From: Clostridiales bacterium UBA1763
GTDB taxonomy: Bacteria > Bacillota > Clostridia > Oscillospirales > Oscillospiraceae
NCBI GenBank assembly: GCA_002314685.1
Contig: DCHB01000069.1
Location: 12,933-33,630, forward strand
Reading direction: 5' to 3'
DNA: 20,698 bases
Each line of letters begins with the position of its first letter. The stretch's first letter is position 1. The notes below the pieces were generated by a model that saw only the letters and a program-made list of their open reading frames with translations, was not told the DNA's origin and did not search any database. Shown one piece after another: positions 1 through 7,152 of the stretch. The position numbers were made by a program, and so were the translations under genes.

Positions 1-30
1 CTGCCGACAGTTTAGTTTTTTGACAGTCTC

Positions 31-66
31 AATATACGGTGCGTTCTACGCACCGTATATTTTTTT
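31..66 (+). terminator. Intrinsic terminator upstream of the small orphan gene
   Basis: A perfect inverted repeat (arms 31-43 and 49-61, loop TTCTA) is followed by a T-run to 66. It probably ends a plus-strand gene lying left of the window. The frame starting at base 1 hits TAG at 13-15, consistent with but not proof of such a gene end. Confidence 0.8.
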
Positions 67-100
67 GCCTTTTGCAGAAAATACTGCTGAGGTGAGTTAT

Positions 101-289
101 ATGAACACAAAAGACGGCAAGGATATTCCACTCGGTCTCGGTATGGCACTTATGCAAAATGCAGACGCATTTTTCTATTTTTCAAAGCTCGATGCCGAAA
201 AACAACACAAAATCGTCGAAGGCTCACACGGTATCAAATCCCGCGATGAGATGAAAAACTATGTCAGTAATATTTCCGCTATAGGATAA
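101..289 (+). CDS. Small orphan protein, 62 aa, unknown function
   Basis: I do not assign a function. The ATG at 101 is preceded by a good ribosome binding site, GAGGTGAG-like at about 89-95, so it is preferred over upstream in-frame codons that run back through the terminator hairpin. The product is soluble, with no signal peptide or membrane segment. It begins with a hydrophobic stretch (LGLGMALMQN) and then has a charged part with FSKLDAEKQHKIVEG and SRDEMKNYV. This resembles short helical Firmicutes proteins in which a 'hydrophobic-L-x3-Q' helix is followed by an 'S-x-EEM' helix; that resemblance is from memory only. The gene sits alone between two intrinsic terminators (31-66 and 288-323), so it is probably a monocistronic unit. 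The perfect -35-like TTGACA at 20-25 has no good -10 partner, so the promoter is unclear. Confidence 0.7.
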   Translation: MNTKDGKDIPLGLGMALMQNADAFFYFSKLDAEKQHKIVEGSHGIKSRDEMKNYVSNISAIG

Positions 290-323
290 AAAAGATGCAG
301 TGCACTTGCACTGCATCTTTTTA
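288..323. terminator. Bidirectional intrinsic terminator
   Basis: Arms AAAAAGATGCAGTGC and GCACTGCATCTTTTT enclose ACTT, with A- and T-runs on both sides, so it can act on the plus-strand 62-aa gene and on the minus-strand CotH gene (stop at 426). Each half, AAGATGCAGTGCA, is identical to the right-hand tip of the inverted element at 2515-2823. The 100 bases between this hairpin and 426 hold nothing else recognisable. Confidence 0.85.
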
Positions 324-425
324 ATTTGTCAAAAAACGTCCCGAGGGTAGCAAAAAAGAATTATGACTTTGAAAGATTGCGGAGATAGCTCATGATGTTG
401 CGTTTATTTCTCTGCGCTTATGCTA

Positions 426-2366
426 TTAGTCTGCAATTACATTCTCATACAGCGCATTATAGGCATAGGCATATCTGTCTGCGAAAAACTCCTCAATGTC
501 ATCCATTTTTTTGCTGAAATAATCTTGATTGTATACCGCAGTGTTTTCACTGACAAAGCGCGTGTAGAAGAGTGCCATGGGCTCCCGCAGCAGTTCTTCC
601 TTTTCCTGCAGATAGGCGGCGACTAAATCGGGAGCAAAGACCTCGCTGCCTATTCTCGTGTAGGTTTCTGTGAAAAGTTCCACAAAGCTCTGATTCTCAA
701 GCAGTCGCGACAGCATGAGGCCTAAAACGCAGTTCTCATCCAATGGACCGCTTTTCCAATGATTTATGTTCTTGAATGGGTCGCTGGAAACACTGCACTT
801 TGATGGCAGAATATTGCTGGAGTCATCTGTGTCATACATCATAAAGTGCCAAACGCCGTCTTCATAGGGCTTATCCGAAGTCTCACGGGCACGCCACATT
901 CTGACATTGTTGCCAGGCCAGTCAATGTTGCCCACATACAGCTCCGTTGCCATATAAGCTGCAAACTCCTGCACATCAATATATTTGTCAACCTTAGCGT
1001 AGGCCTCAGCATCCTCAAAGTGATTATCTCGGAAGAAGGCAATAAGCTCCTCGTAGTAGGCAATGTCGGAGTCCTGACCCTCGTCTACCTCGTCGTTTTC
1101 GATGATGATAACATTGTCTTTATCTACACCGTAGTGCTCTTGAACATAATACTCCGTGAAGCGCTCTTGAAGATTATATACACCCCAGTATTCACCATTG
1201 AGGAACAGAATACAGGGGAAGCCGTTTTGAACGCTGAATCCCAAGTCTTCGGCGAAGTCCTGATTCAGAGAATCCCTAACCTTTGTAATGTAGGTGTCAC
1301 GGTAGCCTCCGCTTCGCAGCATGCAGGTTTGCATTTTTTTCGTTTCAAAGAAGCTGTATGCAAAGGTTTTTGTCCCGCTGTATTCTTTCCTTGCATAGAG
1401 ATTAAAGGATTTCTGGTTGAATGCTCTTGACCAGCCGCCGTGAATTCTTACACCAATTTCTTGCTCAAACAGATAGCTCTTATCGCCGTTAAAATACGTG
1501 AACTGAGCGGGGCGCTCCCATTCCTTTCCTGTTTGGTTGTAATTTGCGGGGAAGGTCTCAGGATAACCGCTGTGCTCACTTTCGTCATAGATCTTTCCGG
1601 TTACATAGATGCCCGTTTCGTAATCGAACAAATCCTCCGGGTCAACAACAAGAGACACCACCGGCAAATCGCCGTAGCCGCTTTTTTCGTCATATCCCAC
1701 GAAGTAGGATTTGCATACTGTGTCGCTGACATAGCCGTCTTCTGTTACGGCATAGGCACGGACAACCACGCACTTATCCACAGGGGAGGTGGGCGTAAAA
1801 ACTTCAAGTGAGGAAATTCCATCTATTGCAGAATAGACATTAGGGCTACTGCTGTTATCCTCAATAAGCAAGGGCTCGCTGTATACACAGGAGGTCTTGT
1901 CTGGTGCGGAGGAATCAAGCGTATAGTACACTGTGGCATCCACAGAAGGGGTAATTGTCAGCTCAAAGGCATCGGAATAGAAGCCGCTCTCGTGAGAAAA
2001 GCTGAGCTCCAATGTCAGAGCATCAATGCTCTCAGTCAGTAGCACCGCGCCGCAGACTGTGCACTCCTTATGTCTACGGCCCTCGTGCCCTACTGTGGGC
2101 TCCATGTCAACAATGAAATCACTATCCGTGTGTCCCAACGCCACGCCCTCGGTGGCACCACAGACAGAGCAGGTTTTGGGTGCAGTACAGGTTGCATTAA
2201 TCCATGTATGCGTGTGGGTGGGCTCGGGTGTCGGGTCGATGTGCGGCCACGTGGGTTCCTCAATACCGAAGCCCTTGGCTACGATACAGAGCAGTACCAG
2301 AACTACCGTCAGAACAGCACGCTTCACCGTACTGAATGCGTTTATGTTACCCATATACTGATGCAC
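426..2366 (-). CDS. Secreted CotH-kinase-family protein with Cys-rich and chitobiase-like N-terminal domains
   Basis: The 646-aa product starts with a basic segment and a hydrophobic signal/anchor (about residues 16-34), then a PTPEPTHTH linker. Next is a paired-cysteine surface motif (CSVCG ... ALGH ... CTVCG, about 60-107). A beta-sandwich domain of the chitobiase C-terminal type (YYTLDSSAPD, about 120-222) follows. The CotH region (about 235-615) begins with PVVSLVVDPEDLFD and shows GVRIHGGWSR, LRSGGYRD, NLQERFTEYYV, GNIDWPGNN and WHFMMYDTDDS. CotH proteins are atypical kinases that phosphorylate spore-coat proteins in Bacillus; many clostridial homologues are instead secreted or cellulosome-associated, so the substrate is unknown. 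The start is uncertain. GTG at 2366 has AAGG four bases upstream; ATG at 2354 lacks an SD, and a TTG at 2420 extends the frame without one. The gene ends in front of the bidirectional hairpin at 288-323. Confidence 0.85.
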   Translation of the reverse strand: MHQYMGNINAFSTVKRAVLTVVLVLLCIVAKGFGIEEPTWPHIDPTPEPTHTHTWINATCTAPKTCSVCGATEGVALGHTDSDFIVDMEPTVGHEGRRHKECTVCGAVLLTESIDALTLELSFSHESGFYSDAFELTITPSVDATVYYTLDSSAPDKTSCVYSEPLLIEDNSSSPNVYSAIDGISSLEVFTPTSPVDKCVVVRAYAVTEDGYVSDTVCKSYFVGYDEKSGYGDLPVVSLVVDPEDLFDYETGIYVTGKIYDESEHSGYPETFPANYNQTGKEWERPAQFTYFNGDKSYLFEQEIGVRIHGGWSRAFNQKSFNLYARKEYSGTKTFAYSFFETKKMQTCMLRSGGYRDTYITKVRDSLNQDFAEDLGFSVQNGFPCILFLNGEYWGVYNLQERFTEYYVQEHYGVDKDNVIIIENDEVDEGQDSDIAYYEELIAFFRDNHFEDAEAYAKVDKYIDVQEFAAYMATELYVGNIDWPGNNVRMWRARETSDKPYEDGVWHFMMYDTDDSSNILPSKCSVSSDPFKNINHWKSGPLDENCVLGLMLSRLLENQSFVELFTETYTRIGSEVFAPDLVAAYLQEKEELLREPMALFYTRFVSENTAVYNQDYFSKKMDDIEEFFADRYAYAYNALYENVIAD

Positions 2367-2589
2367 AATCCCTTCATTTTGATTTGCTGATATTTTATAG
2401 GAGATAATAGTGTTAGTCAACTGTCATTTTGCAATTCAAAAAGGCTAACACAGTTTTATTTAGCACTATGGGTTTTGTGCGAATGATATTAGTATAATTC
2501 TTTGACAAACCGAAAAGATGCAGTACTTGGGCGGTGCACCATAGTGAGAAACAGGTTTTGACCTGCCCTTATCCGCCCATACTGCACAA

Positions 2590-2626
2590 AAAATCTCGCT
2601 AATACATCAAGTATTGGCGAGATTTT
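2590..2626 (-). terminator. Strong hairpin, probable glyA terminator
   Basis: A 16-bp stem (arms 2590-2605 and 2611-2626, one G-U, loop ATCAA) is followed by six Ts when read on the minus strand. It lies about 210 bases downstream of the glyA stop, inside the inverted element. On the plus strand it is followed only by TTTTCTT, so it is weaker in that direction. Confidence 0.65.
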
Positions 2627-2662
2627 CTTGTATTGTCTGAACGAATAATTGCTCGATCAAAA

Positions 2663-2694
2663 CTGCTTTGCACCCTGCAAAGCAGAAGTTTTTT
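2663..2694. terminator. Hairpin with flanking T-runs in the centre of the inverted element
   Basis: CTGCTTTGCA (2663-2672) and TGCAAAGCAG (2676-2685) pair perfectly around CCC. On the plus strand AAG and then six Ts follow; on the minus strand four Ts follow. It is terminator-like in both directions. It may close transcription from glyA, or from a transcript started at the left copy of the element. Confidence 0.55.
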
Positions 2695-2836
2695 CTCGAT
2701 GCAAGGCAAAAAGCACAGGAATAATGGACATATATTCCGAGCATTTTTAACGCAGCATCGGGGGAAAAGGGCAATTTGCAGGGCTGTTAATCCCTATGGC
2801 GCACCGCCCTTGCACTGCATCTTATGATATTATATG

Positions 2837-4078
2837 TTAAAGTCCGTGGTAAAGCGGGAATTTTTCGCAAAGAGCGATTACCTGCTCCTTAACCTCGCCG
2901 ACAGCGGCTTCACCTTCATTGATAAGCTTAACTATCATGTTGCCTATCTCGACCATTTCAGCCTCGCCCATGCCTCTTGTTGTTGTTGCGGGAGTACCGA
3001 AGCGCATACCGCTTGTGAGCTTTACAGACAGCTTGTCAAACGGGATAGAATTCTTATTGGCCGTGATATGTGCGCTGTCAAGAAGCTCCTGAACCTCCAT
3101 GCCCGTTCTGCCGAGGCTCATAGTATCGGCAAGGATGAGGTGATTATCTGTACCGCCCGATACAAGGCGGATGCCGCCCTTTGTGAGGGTATCGGCTAAA
3201 ACTGCGGCATTTTTCACGACCTGAGTCTGATATGCCTTGAACTCCTCGCTTGCCGCTTCCTTGAAGCAGACTGCCTTGCCCGCGATTATGTGCTCAAGCG
3301 GGCCGCCCTGTGTGCCAGGGAAAATTGCACTGTCGATTTTCTTTCTGAACTCGTCCTTGCAGAGAATGATTGCGCCTCTCGGTCCGCGAAGCGTTTTATG
3401 AGTTGTACTTGTCACTATATCCGCATAGGGTACGGGCGAGGGGTGAACACCTGCGGCAACAAGTCCGCCTATGTGAGCCATATCTACCATGAGATATGCG
3501 CCGACCTCGTCTGCTATCTCGCGCATTTTTGCAAAATCAATAAATCTTGAATATGCGCTTGCACCTGCGATTATGATTTTAGGCTTGCACTCACCTGCTA
3601 TCTGCATTGCCTTTTCATAGTCAATACGCTCGGTCTCTGGGTCAACGCCGTAGAAGCAGGCATTAAAATACTTGCCCGAGATTGATGCTCTTGAGCCGTG
3701 AGTGAGGTGTCCGCCGTGACTTAAATCCATACCGAGTATAGTATCGCCCGGCTTTAAGAGTGCGAGGTAAACGGCAACATTTGCCTGTGAGCCCGAATGA
3801 GGCTGAACATTTGCGTGTTCTGCTCCGAACAGTGCCTTAACTCTGTCGATTGCAAGCTGTTCTACAACATCGACGTGCTCACAACCGCCGTAGTAACGCG
3901 CACCGGGATAGCCCTCTGCATATTTGTTGGTCAGATGACTTCCCATAGCCTCCATAACCGCGCGGCTTGTAAAGTTCTCGGATGCTATCAATTCAATATG
4001 GTCTCTCTGACGCTGAAGCTCGTCGCTCATAGCGGCATAAAGCTCGGGGTCGTAGCCCTTGATTATCTCGTAGCTCAT
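2837..4078 (-). CDS. glyA: Serine hydroxymethyltransferase
   Basis: The 413-aa PLP enzyme interconverts serine plus tetrahydrofolate with glycine plus 5,10-methylene-tetrahydrofolate, the main entry of one-carbon units in the cytoplasm. Family landmarks are IASENFTS near residue 31, the NKYAEGYPGARYYGG substrate/PLP segment (51-65), HSGSQAN (94-100), D199 of VDMAHIGG for the PLP ring, and the Schiff-base lysine K228 in STTHKTLRGPRG. The length matches the bacterial family and the protein appears intact. Start: ATG at 4078 is preceded by GGAGG at 4085-4089; the in-frame ATG at 4093 lies upstream of that site and adds only five residues, so it is rejected. The gene is monocistronic, divergent from the phosphoesterase gene, and has its own promoter at 4111-4139. 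Confidence 0.97.
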   Translation of the reverse strand: MSYEIIKGYDPELYAAMSDELQRQRDHIELIASENFTSRAVMEAMGSHLTNKYAEGYPGARYYGGCEHVDVVEQLAIDRVKALFGAEHANVQPHSGSQANVAVYLALLKPGDTILGMDLSHGGHLTHGSRASISGKYFNACFYGVDPETERIDYEKAMQIAGECKPKIIIAGASAYSRFIDFAKMREIADEVGAYLMVDMAHIGGLVAAGVHPSPVPYADIVTSTTHKTLRGPRGAIILCKDEFRKKIDSAIFPGTQGGPLEHIIAGKAVCFKEAASEEFKAYQTQVVKNAAVLADTLTKGGIRLVSGGTDNHLILADTMSLGRTGMEVQELLDSAHITANKNSIPFDKLSVKLTSGMRFGTPATTTRGMGEAEMVEIGNMIVKLINEGEAAVGEVKEQVIALCEKFPLYHGL

Positions 4079-4110
4079 GTTTTTCCTCCACATATAGTTA
4101 TTTCTCGTTG

Positions 4111-4139
4111 ATTATACGCTAAATGTTGTTTCATAGCAA
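4111..4139 (-). promoter_or_regulatory. Sigma-A-type promoter of glyA
   Basis: Read on the minus strand, TTGCTA (4139-4134) and TATAAT (4116-4111) are separated by 17 bases, ending about 32 bases before the glyA start. No riboswitch-sized leader is present. Confidence 0.75.
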
Positions 4140-4180
4140 GGAATTTCTAATGTAAATATCATTAAATTTGTGAATAATCC

Positions 4181-4209
4181 TTGAATGGTGTCGTACTGTG
4201 TGGTAAAAT
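4181..4209 (+). promoter_or_regulatory. Sigma-A-type promoter of the phosphoesterase gene
   Basis: TTGAAT (4181-4186) and TAAAAT (4204-4209) have a 17-base spacer and precede the ATG at 4231 by 21 bases, giving a very short leader that contains just the ribosome binding site GAGGTGAG. Confidence 0.7.
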
Positions 4210-4230
4210 TTCAATCACGAGGTGAGGCAA

Positions 4231-5298
4231 ATGTTGAAAAAGGCTATAAAAGCAATTCTTATCCTTCTCGGTTTAGTTGTACTGCTTGTGGCTTTGGGTT
4301 TTACATGGCTTAGTGTAAAAGAATATAAGCCCGCAGATGTTACCGATGTCAAGGTTGAGGTAAATGAAAATTTAAGCGGCAGAGCTCCGCAGCAGGGGCA
4401 AAAAATCTCTATTGTCAGCTGGAACATCGGCTATGCAGGTCTCGGAAATGAAGCAGATTTCTTCATGGACGGCGGAGATGATGTCACCTCCTATGACCAG
4501 GCAGGCGTGACCTCTAATCTGCTCGGTATTTACAGAACACTGTTTGAATCCAACCGTGATGCCTCCATATATATGCTTCAGGAGGTAGATACCGACTCAA
4601 GCAGAACATACAGCATTGACGAAAAGGACTATCTCGGAATATTCAATACTACATACGCATTAAATCACTCCTGTCCATTTGTGCCGTATCCCCTTCCTCC
4701 CATAGGAAAGGTAAATGCAGGCCTCATGACCACAAGTGTTTTCGGCATTGACTGTGCAGACAGAATATCTCTCCCCTGCCCATTCACTTGGCCTACGAGC
4801 ACCGCTAACCTCAAAAGGTGTCTGCTTGTAAGCTATATTCCGATTGATAATTCTGACAAGGAGCTTGTAATAGTTAACCTGCACCTTGAAGCCTATGACG
4901 ACGGCGAAGGAAAAATCGCACAGACAAATCAGCTTCGCGAGTTTATTCAGTCCGAGTATGAAAAAGGCAACTATGTAATAGCGGGCGGTGACTTCAATCA
5001 GATATTCCCCGGTGGTATTGAAGCTTACCCGAATGTGCACACCGACCTTTGGGAGCCCGGTATCATTACCGAGGACATAATGCCCGAGGGCTGGACGCTT
5101 GCTTACGATACAAGCACGCCGACCTGCCGACTTCTCAATCAGCCCTACGAGCCCGATAATGTTGCAAACACGCAGTACTATGTTATTGACGGCTTTATTC
5201 TCTCCCCGAATGTTGAGCTTAACTCGGTTAAGACTCTCGATGAGGGCTTTGTGTATTCAGACCACAACCCCGTAAAGCTTCAGATTACTCTTAAATAA
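4231..5298 (+). CDS. Membrane-anchored endonuclease/exonuclease/phosphatase (EEP) family protein
   Basis: A 355-aa protein with an N-terminal transmembrane anchor (about residues 7-27), placing the catalytic domain outside the cell. The EEP (DNase I-like) metal-dependent phosphoesterase motifs appear in order: WNIGYAG (64-70), LQEVD with the metal-binding E118, NLHLEAYDDG with H218, GGDFNQI with D254 and N256, and a terminal SDHNP with the catalytic Asp-His pair. The family hydrolyses nucleic-acid, phosphoinositide or sphingolipid phosphodiesters; the sequence does not show which, and an extracytoplasmic nuclease or phospholipase are both possible. ATG at 4231 is chosen because GAGGTGAG (4219-4226) lies just upstream; a GTG at 4222 falls inside that site. 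It is a single gene with its own promoter, ending in a shared terminator. Confidence 0.88.
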   Translation: MLKKAIKAILILLGLVVLLVALGFTWLSVKEYKPADVTDVKVEVNENLSGRAPQQGQKISIVSWNIGYAGLGNEADFFMDGGDDVTSYDQAGVTSNLLGIYRTLFESNRDASIYMLQEVDTDSSRTYSIDEKDYLGIFNTTYALNHSCPFVPYPLPPIGKVNAGLMTTSVFGIDCADRISLPCPFTWPTSTANLKRCLLVSYIPIDNSDKELVIVNLHLEAYDDGEGKIAQTNQLREFIQSEYEKGNYVIAGGDFNQIFPGGIEAYPNVHTDLWEPGIITEDIMPEGWTLAYDTSTPTCRLLNQPYEPDNVANTQYYVIDGFILSPNVELNSVKTLDEGFVYSDHNPVKLQITLK

Positions 5299-5305
5299 GC
5301 ATAAA

Positions 5306-5337
5306 AAAGCCTTGAGTTTCAATGAACTCAAGGCTTT
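5306..5337. terminator. Bidirectional terminator between convergent genes
   Basis: AAAGCCTTGAGTT (5306-5318) pairs with AACTCAAGGCTTT (5325-5337). A-runs and T-runs flank it, with six Ts on the minus-strand side. It serves both the phosphoesterase gene (+) and the NifX-like gene (-). Confidence 0.85.
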
Positions 5338-5347
5338 AACTTTTCTA

Positions 5348-5764
5348 TTAGTGGCATCCGCAGCCGCAGTCACCGCCGCAGCCGCACTCGCCGCCGTCAT
5401 CATGACCGTGGCATCCGCCGCAGCCGCCGCTGCAAGCGCCTTCCTCAGTCAGATAAGGAAGCTGACCGTGCATCATAAGCTCAGCCGCATCGTCGGAGTT
5501 GCCGCAGAAGCCTGCAAATGCAACTATACCGTACTCTGCGAGTGCCTTGCGTGCACCCTCGCCGATATGTCCTACGATGACAACATCGACGCCGTTTGCG
5601 TCCATGAGGTCTGCAACTGCCTGATGACCTGACTCTGTGACCTCAATCAGCTTTTTACCTGTAATCTCGGTCTGGTCCTCGTTTGTGCTGTAAATTGCGA
5701 AAAGCTCGGCATGGCCAAAATGCTCAAAAATTTCGCCATCCTTGTAAGATACTGCAATAATCAT
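5348..5764 (-). CDS. NifX/NifB-type (dinitrogenase Fe-Mo cofactor family) protein with Cys/His-rich tail
   Basis: Residues 1-108 form the small MTH1175/NifX-like fold: MIIAVSYKDGEIFEHFGHA at the start, VDVVIVGHIGEGARKAL in the middle and VAFAGFCGNSDDA near the end. This family carries or scaffolds Fe-S or Fe-Mo cofactors; in non-nitrogen-fixing anaerobes its exact role is not known. Residues 110-138 are an extreme low-complexity tail with eight cysteines (111, 115, 118, 127, 129, 133, 135, 137) and three histidines among Gly and Asp, which looks like a metal-binding appendage. The ATG at 5764 lies two bases beyond the mrp stop codon, and its ribosome binding site GGAGAA sits within the last codons of mrp, so the two are translationally coupled. 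No other nitrogenase gene is present, so nitrogen fixation is not implied. Confidence 0.88.
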   Translation of the reverse strand: MIIAVSYKDGEIFEHFGHAELFAIYSTNEDQTEITGKKLIEVTESGHQAVADLMDANGVDVVIVGHIGEGARKALAEYGIVAFAGFCGNSDDAAELMMHGQLPYLTEEGACSGGCGGCHGHDDGGECGCGGDCGCGCH

Positions 5765-5766
5765 AA

Positions 5767-6588
5767 TTATTCTCCTTTTTCAATGAAATCAGCCAGCTCA
5801 CTGAGAGCATCGGCGTTAACACTTTCTACTTCACCCGCGTCAACCATTGTTGCAACGACGGGGTCAATGGGCAGGCGAGCAAAATGCTCTATGCCGAACT
5901 GCTCGGCAACCTTTGCAACCTTGCTTGAGCCGAAAATCTCGTGCTCCTTACCGCAGTCGGGGCACTTGAAATATGACATATTCTCAACTATGCCGAGAAC
6001 GGGGATGTTCATAAGCTTTGCCATATTGACAGCCTTTGCAACTATCATGGAAACGAGCTCCTGCGGGGAGGTTACGATGATAATACCGTCAATGGGCAGG
6101 GACTGGAACACCGTGAGGGGTACATCGCCTGTTCCGGGAGGCATATCGACAAACATGAAGTCAACATTTTCCCAGATTACATCGCTCCAGAACTGAGTTA
6201 CAACACCTGCAATGACGGGGCCGCGCCATACGACGGGGTCTGTCTCATTGTCGAGGATGAGGTTAATGGACATAACCTGTGTGCCCTTTGCCGAATAGCA
6301 GGGTATCAGTGCCTCTTCTGTTGCCTGTGCGTGCTCGTGAATACCGAACGCCTTGGGAATTGACGGGCCCGTTACATCAGCATCAAGTACAGCGGACTGA
6401 TAGCCGCGGCGCTGCATCTCGCTTGCCATGAGGCTTGTAACGAGGGATTTGCCTACGCCGCCCTTACCGCTGACAACGGCAATAACCTTTTTAACGCTTG
6501 AAGCGGGATTGAGCTTTGCGCTTAAATCCTGCTCTCTTTCACTGCAATTTTCACTGCAGCTTGAACAATCATGTGAACAATCGCTCAT
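5767..6588 (-). CDS. mrp: Mrp/NBP35 (ApbC)-family Fe-S cluster carrier ATPase
   Basis: A 273-aa cytoplasmic P-loop ATPase that binds and transfers 4Fe-4S clusters to apoproteins. The deviant Walker A GKGGVGKS is at 41-48, DADVTGPSIPKAFG at 70-82, the Walker B-like FVDMPPGTGD near 146-155, and the bridging cluster motif CPDC at 209-212, the pair contributed by each subunit of the dimer. The N-terminus adds four cysteines (4, 8, 11, 15), recalling but not matching the N-terminal ferredoxin-like cluster site of Nbp35. ATG at 6588 follows AGGAGA about ten bases upstream. It forms a tight pair with the downstream NifX-like gene, a pairing frequent in strict anaerobes, suggesting joint handling of Fe-S or another metal cofactor. 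Confidence 0.93.
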   Translation of the reverse strand: MSDCSHDCSSCSENCSEREQDLSAKLNPASSVKKVIAVVSGKGGVGKSLVTSLMASEMQRRGYQSAVLDADVTGPSIPKAFGIHEHAQATEEALIPCYSAKGTQVMSINLILDNETDPVVWRGPVIAGVVTQFWSDVIWENVDFMFVDMPPGTGDVPLTVFQSLPIDGIIIVTSPQELVSMIVAKAVNMAKLMNIPVLGIVENMSYFKCPDCGKEHEIFGSSKVAKVAEQFGIEHFARLPIDPVVATMVDAGEVESVNADALSELADFIEKGE

Positions 6589-6633
6589 AATATCTATCTC
6601 CTAATAATTATTTTTCAAAAACCGTGTTTTATT

Positions 6634-6662
6634 ATTATAACGCCCATATCAGCTTTTGTCCA
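6634..6662 (-). promoter_or_regulatory. Possible internal promoter of mrp-nifX
   Basis: On the minus strand TGGACA (6662-6657) and TATAAT (6639-6634) are 17 bases apart, in the gap between the transporter gene and mrp and partly over the transporter's last codons. It would allow mrp-nifX expression independent of the upstream pair. Confidence 0.55.
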
Positions 6663-7152
6663 GCTTATTAAGTGCACGGACAAGATACACGGCGCCGAAG
6701 CCCGTGAAGGCACCTGTTATAATTCCCGAGGCGATAAGCGCGGGTGCATATACAAGTATGGACACAGTGCCCGTAATCCAAACGGAAACGGCAAGCTGAC
6801 CGATATTATGCGCAATAGCGCCGAGTATGCTGGCGCACCAAAGCATTTTCTCGGGAAAAAGCTTTACCGTGAGGCACATTAACGCATAGGCTAAGGCACC
6901 GCCTGCAAGACTGAACATAAAGCCCGACACTCCGCCTGCAAATACGCTTGCCATAACAATACGCACGAACAGTATCGCTCCTGCTTCTTTTCTGCCGAGA
7001 ATTACGATAGCTACAAGCGTTATGATATTAGCAAGTCCGAGCTTTACACCCGGGATTGGCACGGGTGCAGGTATCTGAGCTTCAATGACAAATACAATCA
7101 GCGATACCGCGGTGAGCATTGCCATTAGGGCGAGCTTTCGGGTTTTAGCCAT
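6649..7152 (-). CDS. Gx transporter / heptaprenyl diphosphate synthase component I-like membrane protein
   Basis: A 167-aa integral membrane protein with about five hydrophobic helices. It shows the family hallmark near the N-terminus, an ALMAMLTAVSLIVFVIEAQIP helix followed by PIPGVKLGLANI, then LGRKEAGAILFVRI and AHNIGQL. The family (Hpre_diP_synt_I) resembles ECF-type S components; the old synthase name reflects operon association and no enzymatic residues are evident. ATG at 7152 is chosen because AGGGGG lies nine bases upstream; two further in-frame ATGs lie in or before that site. It overlaps the 3' end of the NusG-II gene by eight bases, implying coupled translation. This pair is common in Firmicutes near Rnf, FMN-binding or ApbE genes, none of which is in the window. 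The substrate is unknown. Confidence 0.85.
   Translation of the reverse strand: MAKTRKLALMAMLTAVSLIVFVIEAQIPAPVPIPGVKLGLANIITLVAIVILGRKEAGAILFVRIVMASVFAGGVSGFMFSLAGGALAYALMCLTVKLFPEKMLWCASILGAIAHNIGQLAVSVWITGTVSILVYAPALIASGIITGAFTGFGAVYLVRALNKLDKS

Larger units (their letters stand above)
2515..2823. repeat. Inverted pair of a diverged ~72-nt structured sequence (unidentified element)
   Basis: Plus-strand 2515-2585 and minus-strand 2823-2752 align with one gap and about 53 of 72 identities (my hand count). Both start AAGATGCAGT, share GGGCGGTGC.CCATAG and end GCCCTTWTCC.CC..A...CTGC. Similarity fades into the next ~20 nt (A-run, then CTCG). In the left copy GCAGTA pairs with TACTGC and GGGCGG with CCGCCC, enclosing a CAGGT-TTTG-ACCTG hairpin; the outer GCAG/CTGC and most of the inner helix survive in the right copy. 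No convincing ORF lies inside and no clear target-site duplication was found at the ends. It may be a MITE-like element with long terminal repeats, or two copies of a small structured RNA. I do not recognise the family. It occupies most of the CotH-glyA gap (2421-2836). Confidence 0.65.

Noticed and set aside
1..15. C-terminal end of an upstream gene stopping at TAG (13-15)
   Set aside because: Only four codons are visible; the terminator that follows makes it plausible but it cannot be supported.
20..48. Promoter made of TTGACA (20-25) and a -10 near 43-48
   Set aside because: The -10 candidate matches poorly and falls in the loop of the terminator hairpin.
31..61. Invertible promoter element at the left inverted repeat
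   Set aside because: The loop is only five bases and a T-run follows; a terminator explains it fully.
846..1811. Plus-strand open frames antisense to the CotH gene (846-1430, 1440-1811)
   Set aside because: They lie wholly within the CotH coding region, lack ribosome sites and have no recognisable motifs; CotH motifs on the minus strand explain the sequence.
2633..2827. 64-aa plus-strand frame inside the inverted element
   Set aside because: It spans the hairpin at 2663-2694 and the right element copy, has no ribosome site, and shows no protein-like pattern.
5312..5632. Ala-rich plus-strand frame opposite the NifX-like gene
   Set aside because: Its Ala-rich composition is the mirror of the Cys/Gly-coding tail on the minus strand, and it starts inside the terminator.
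5348..6588. Nitrogen-fixation locus
   Set aside because: Only a NifX-family fold and Mrp are present; no nifH, nifD, nifK or nifB is in the window and the family is widespread in non-fixers.
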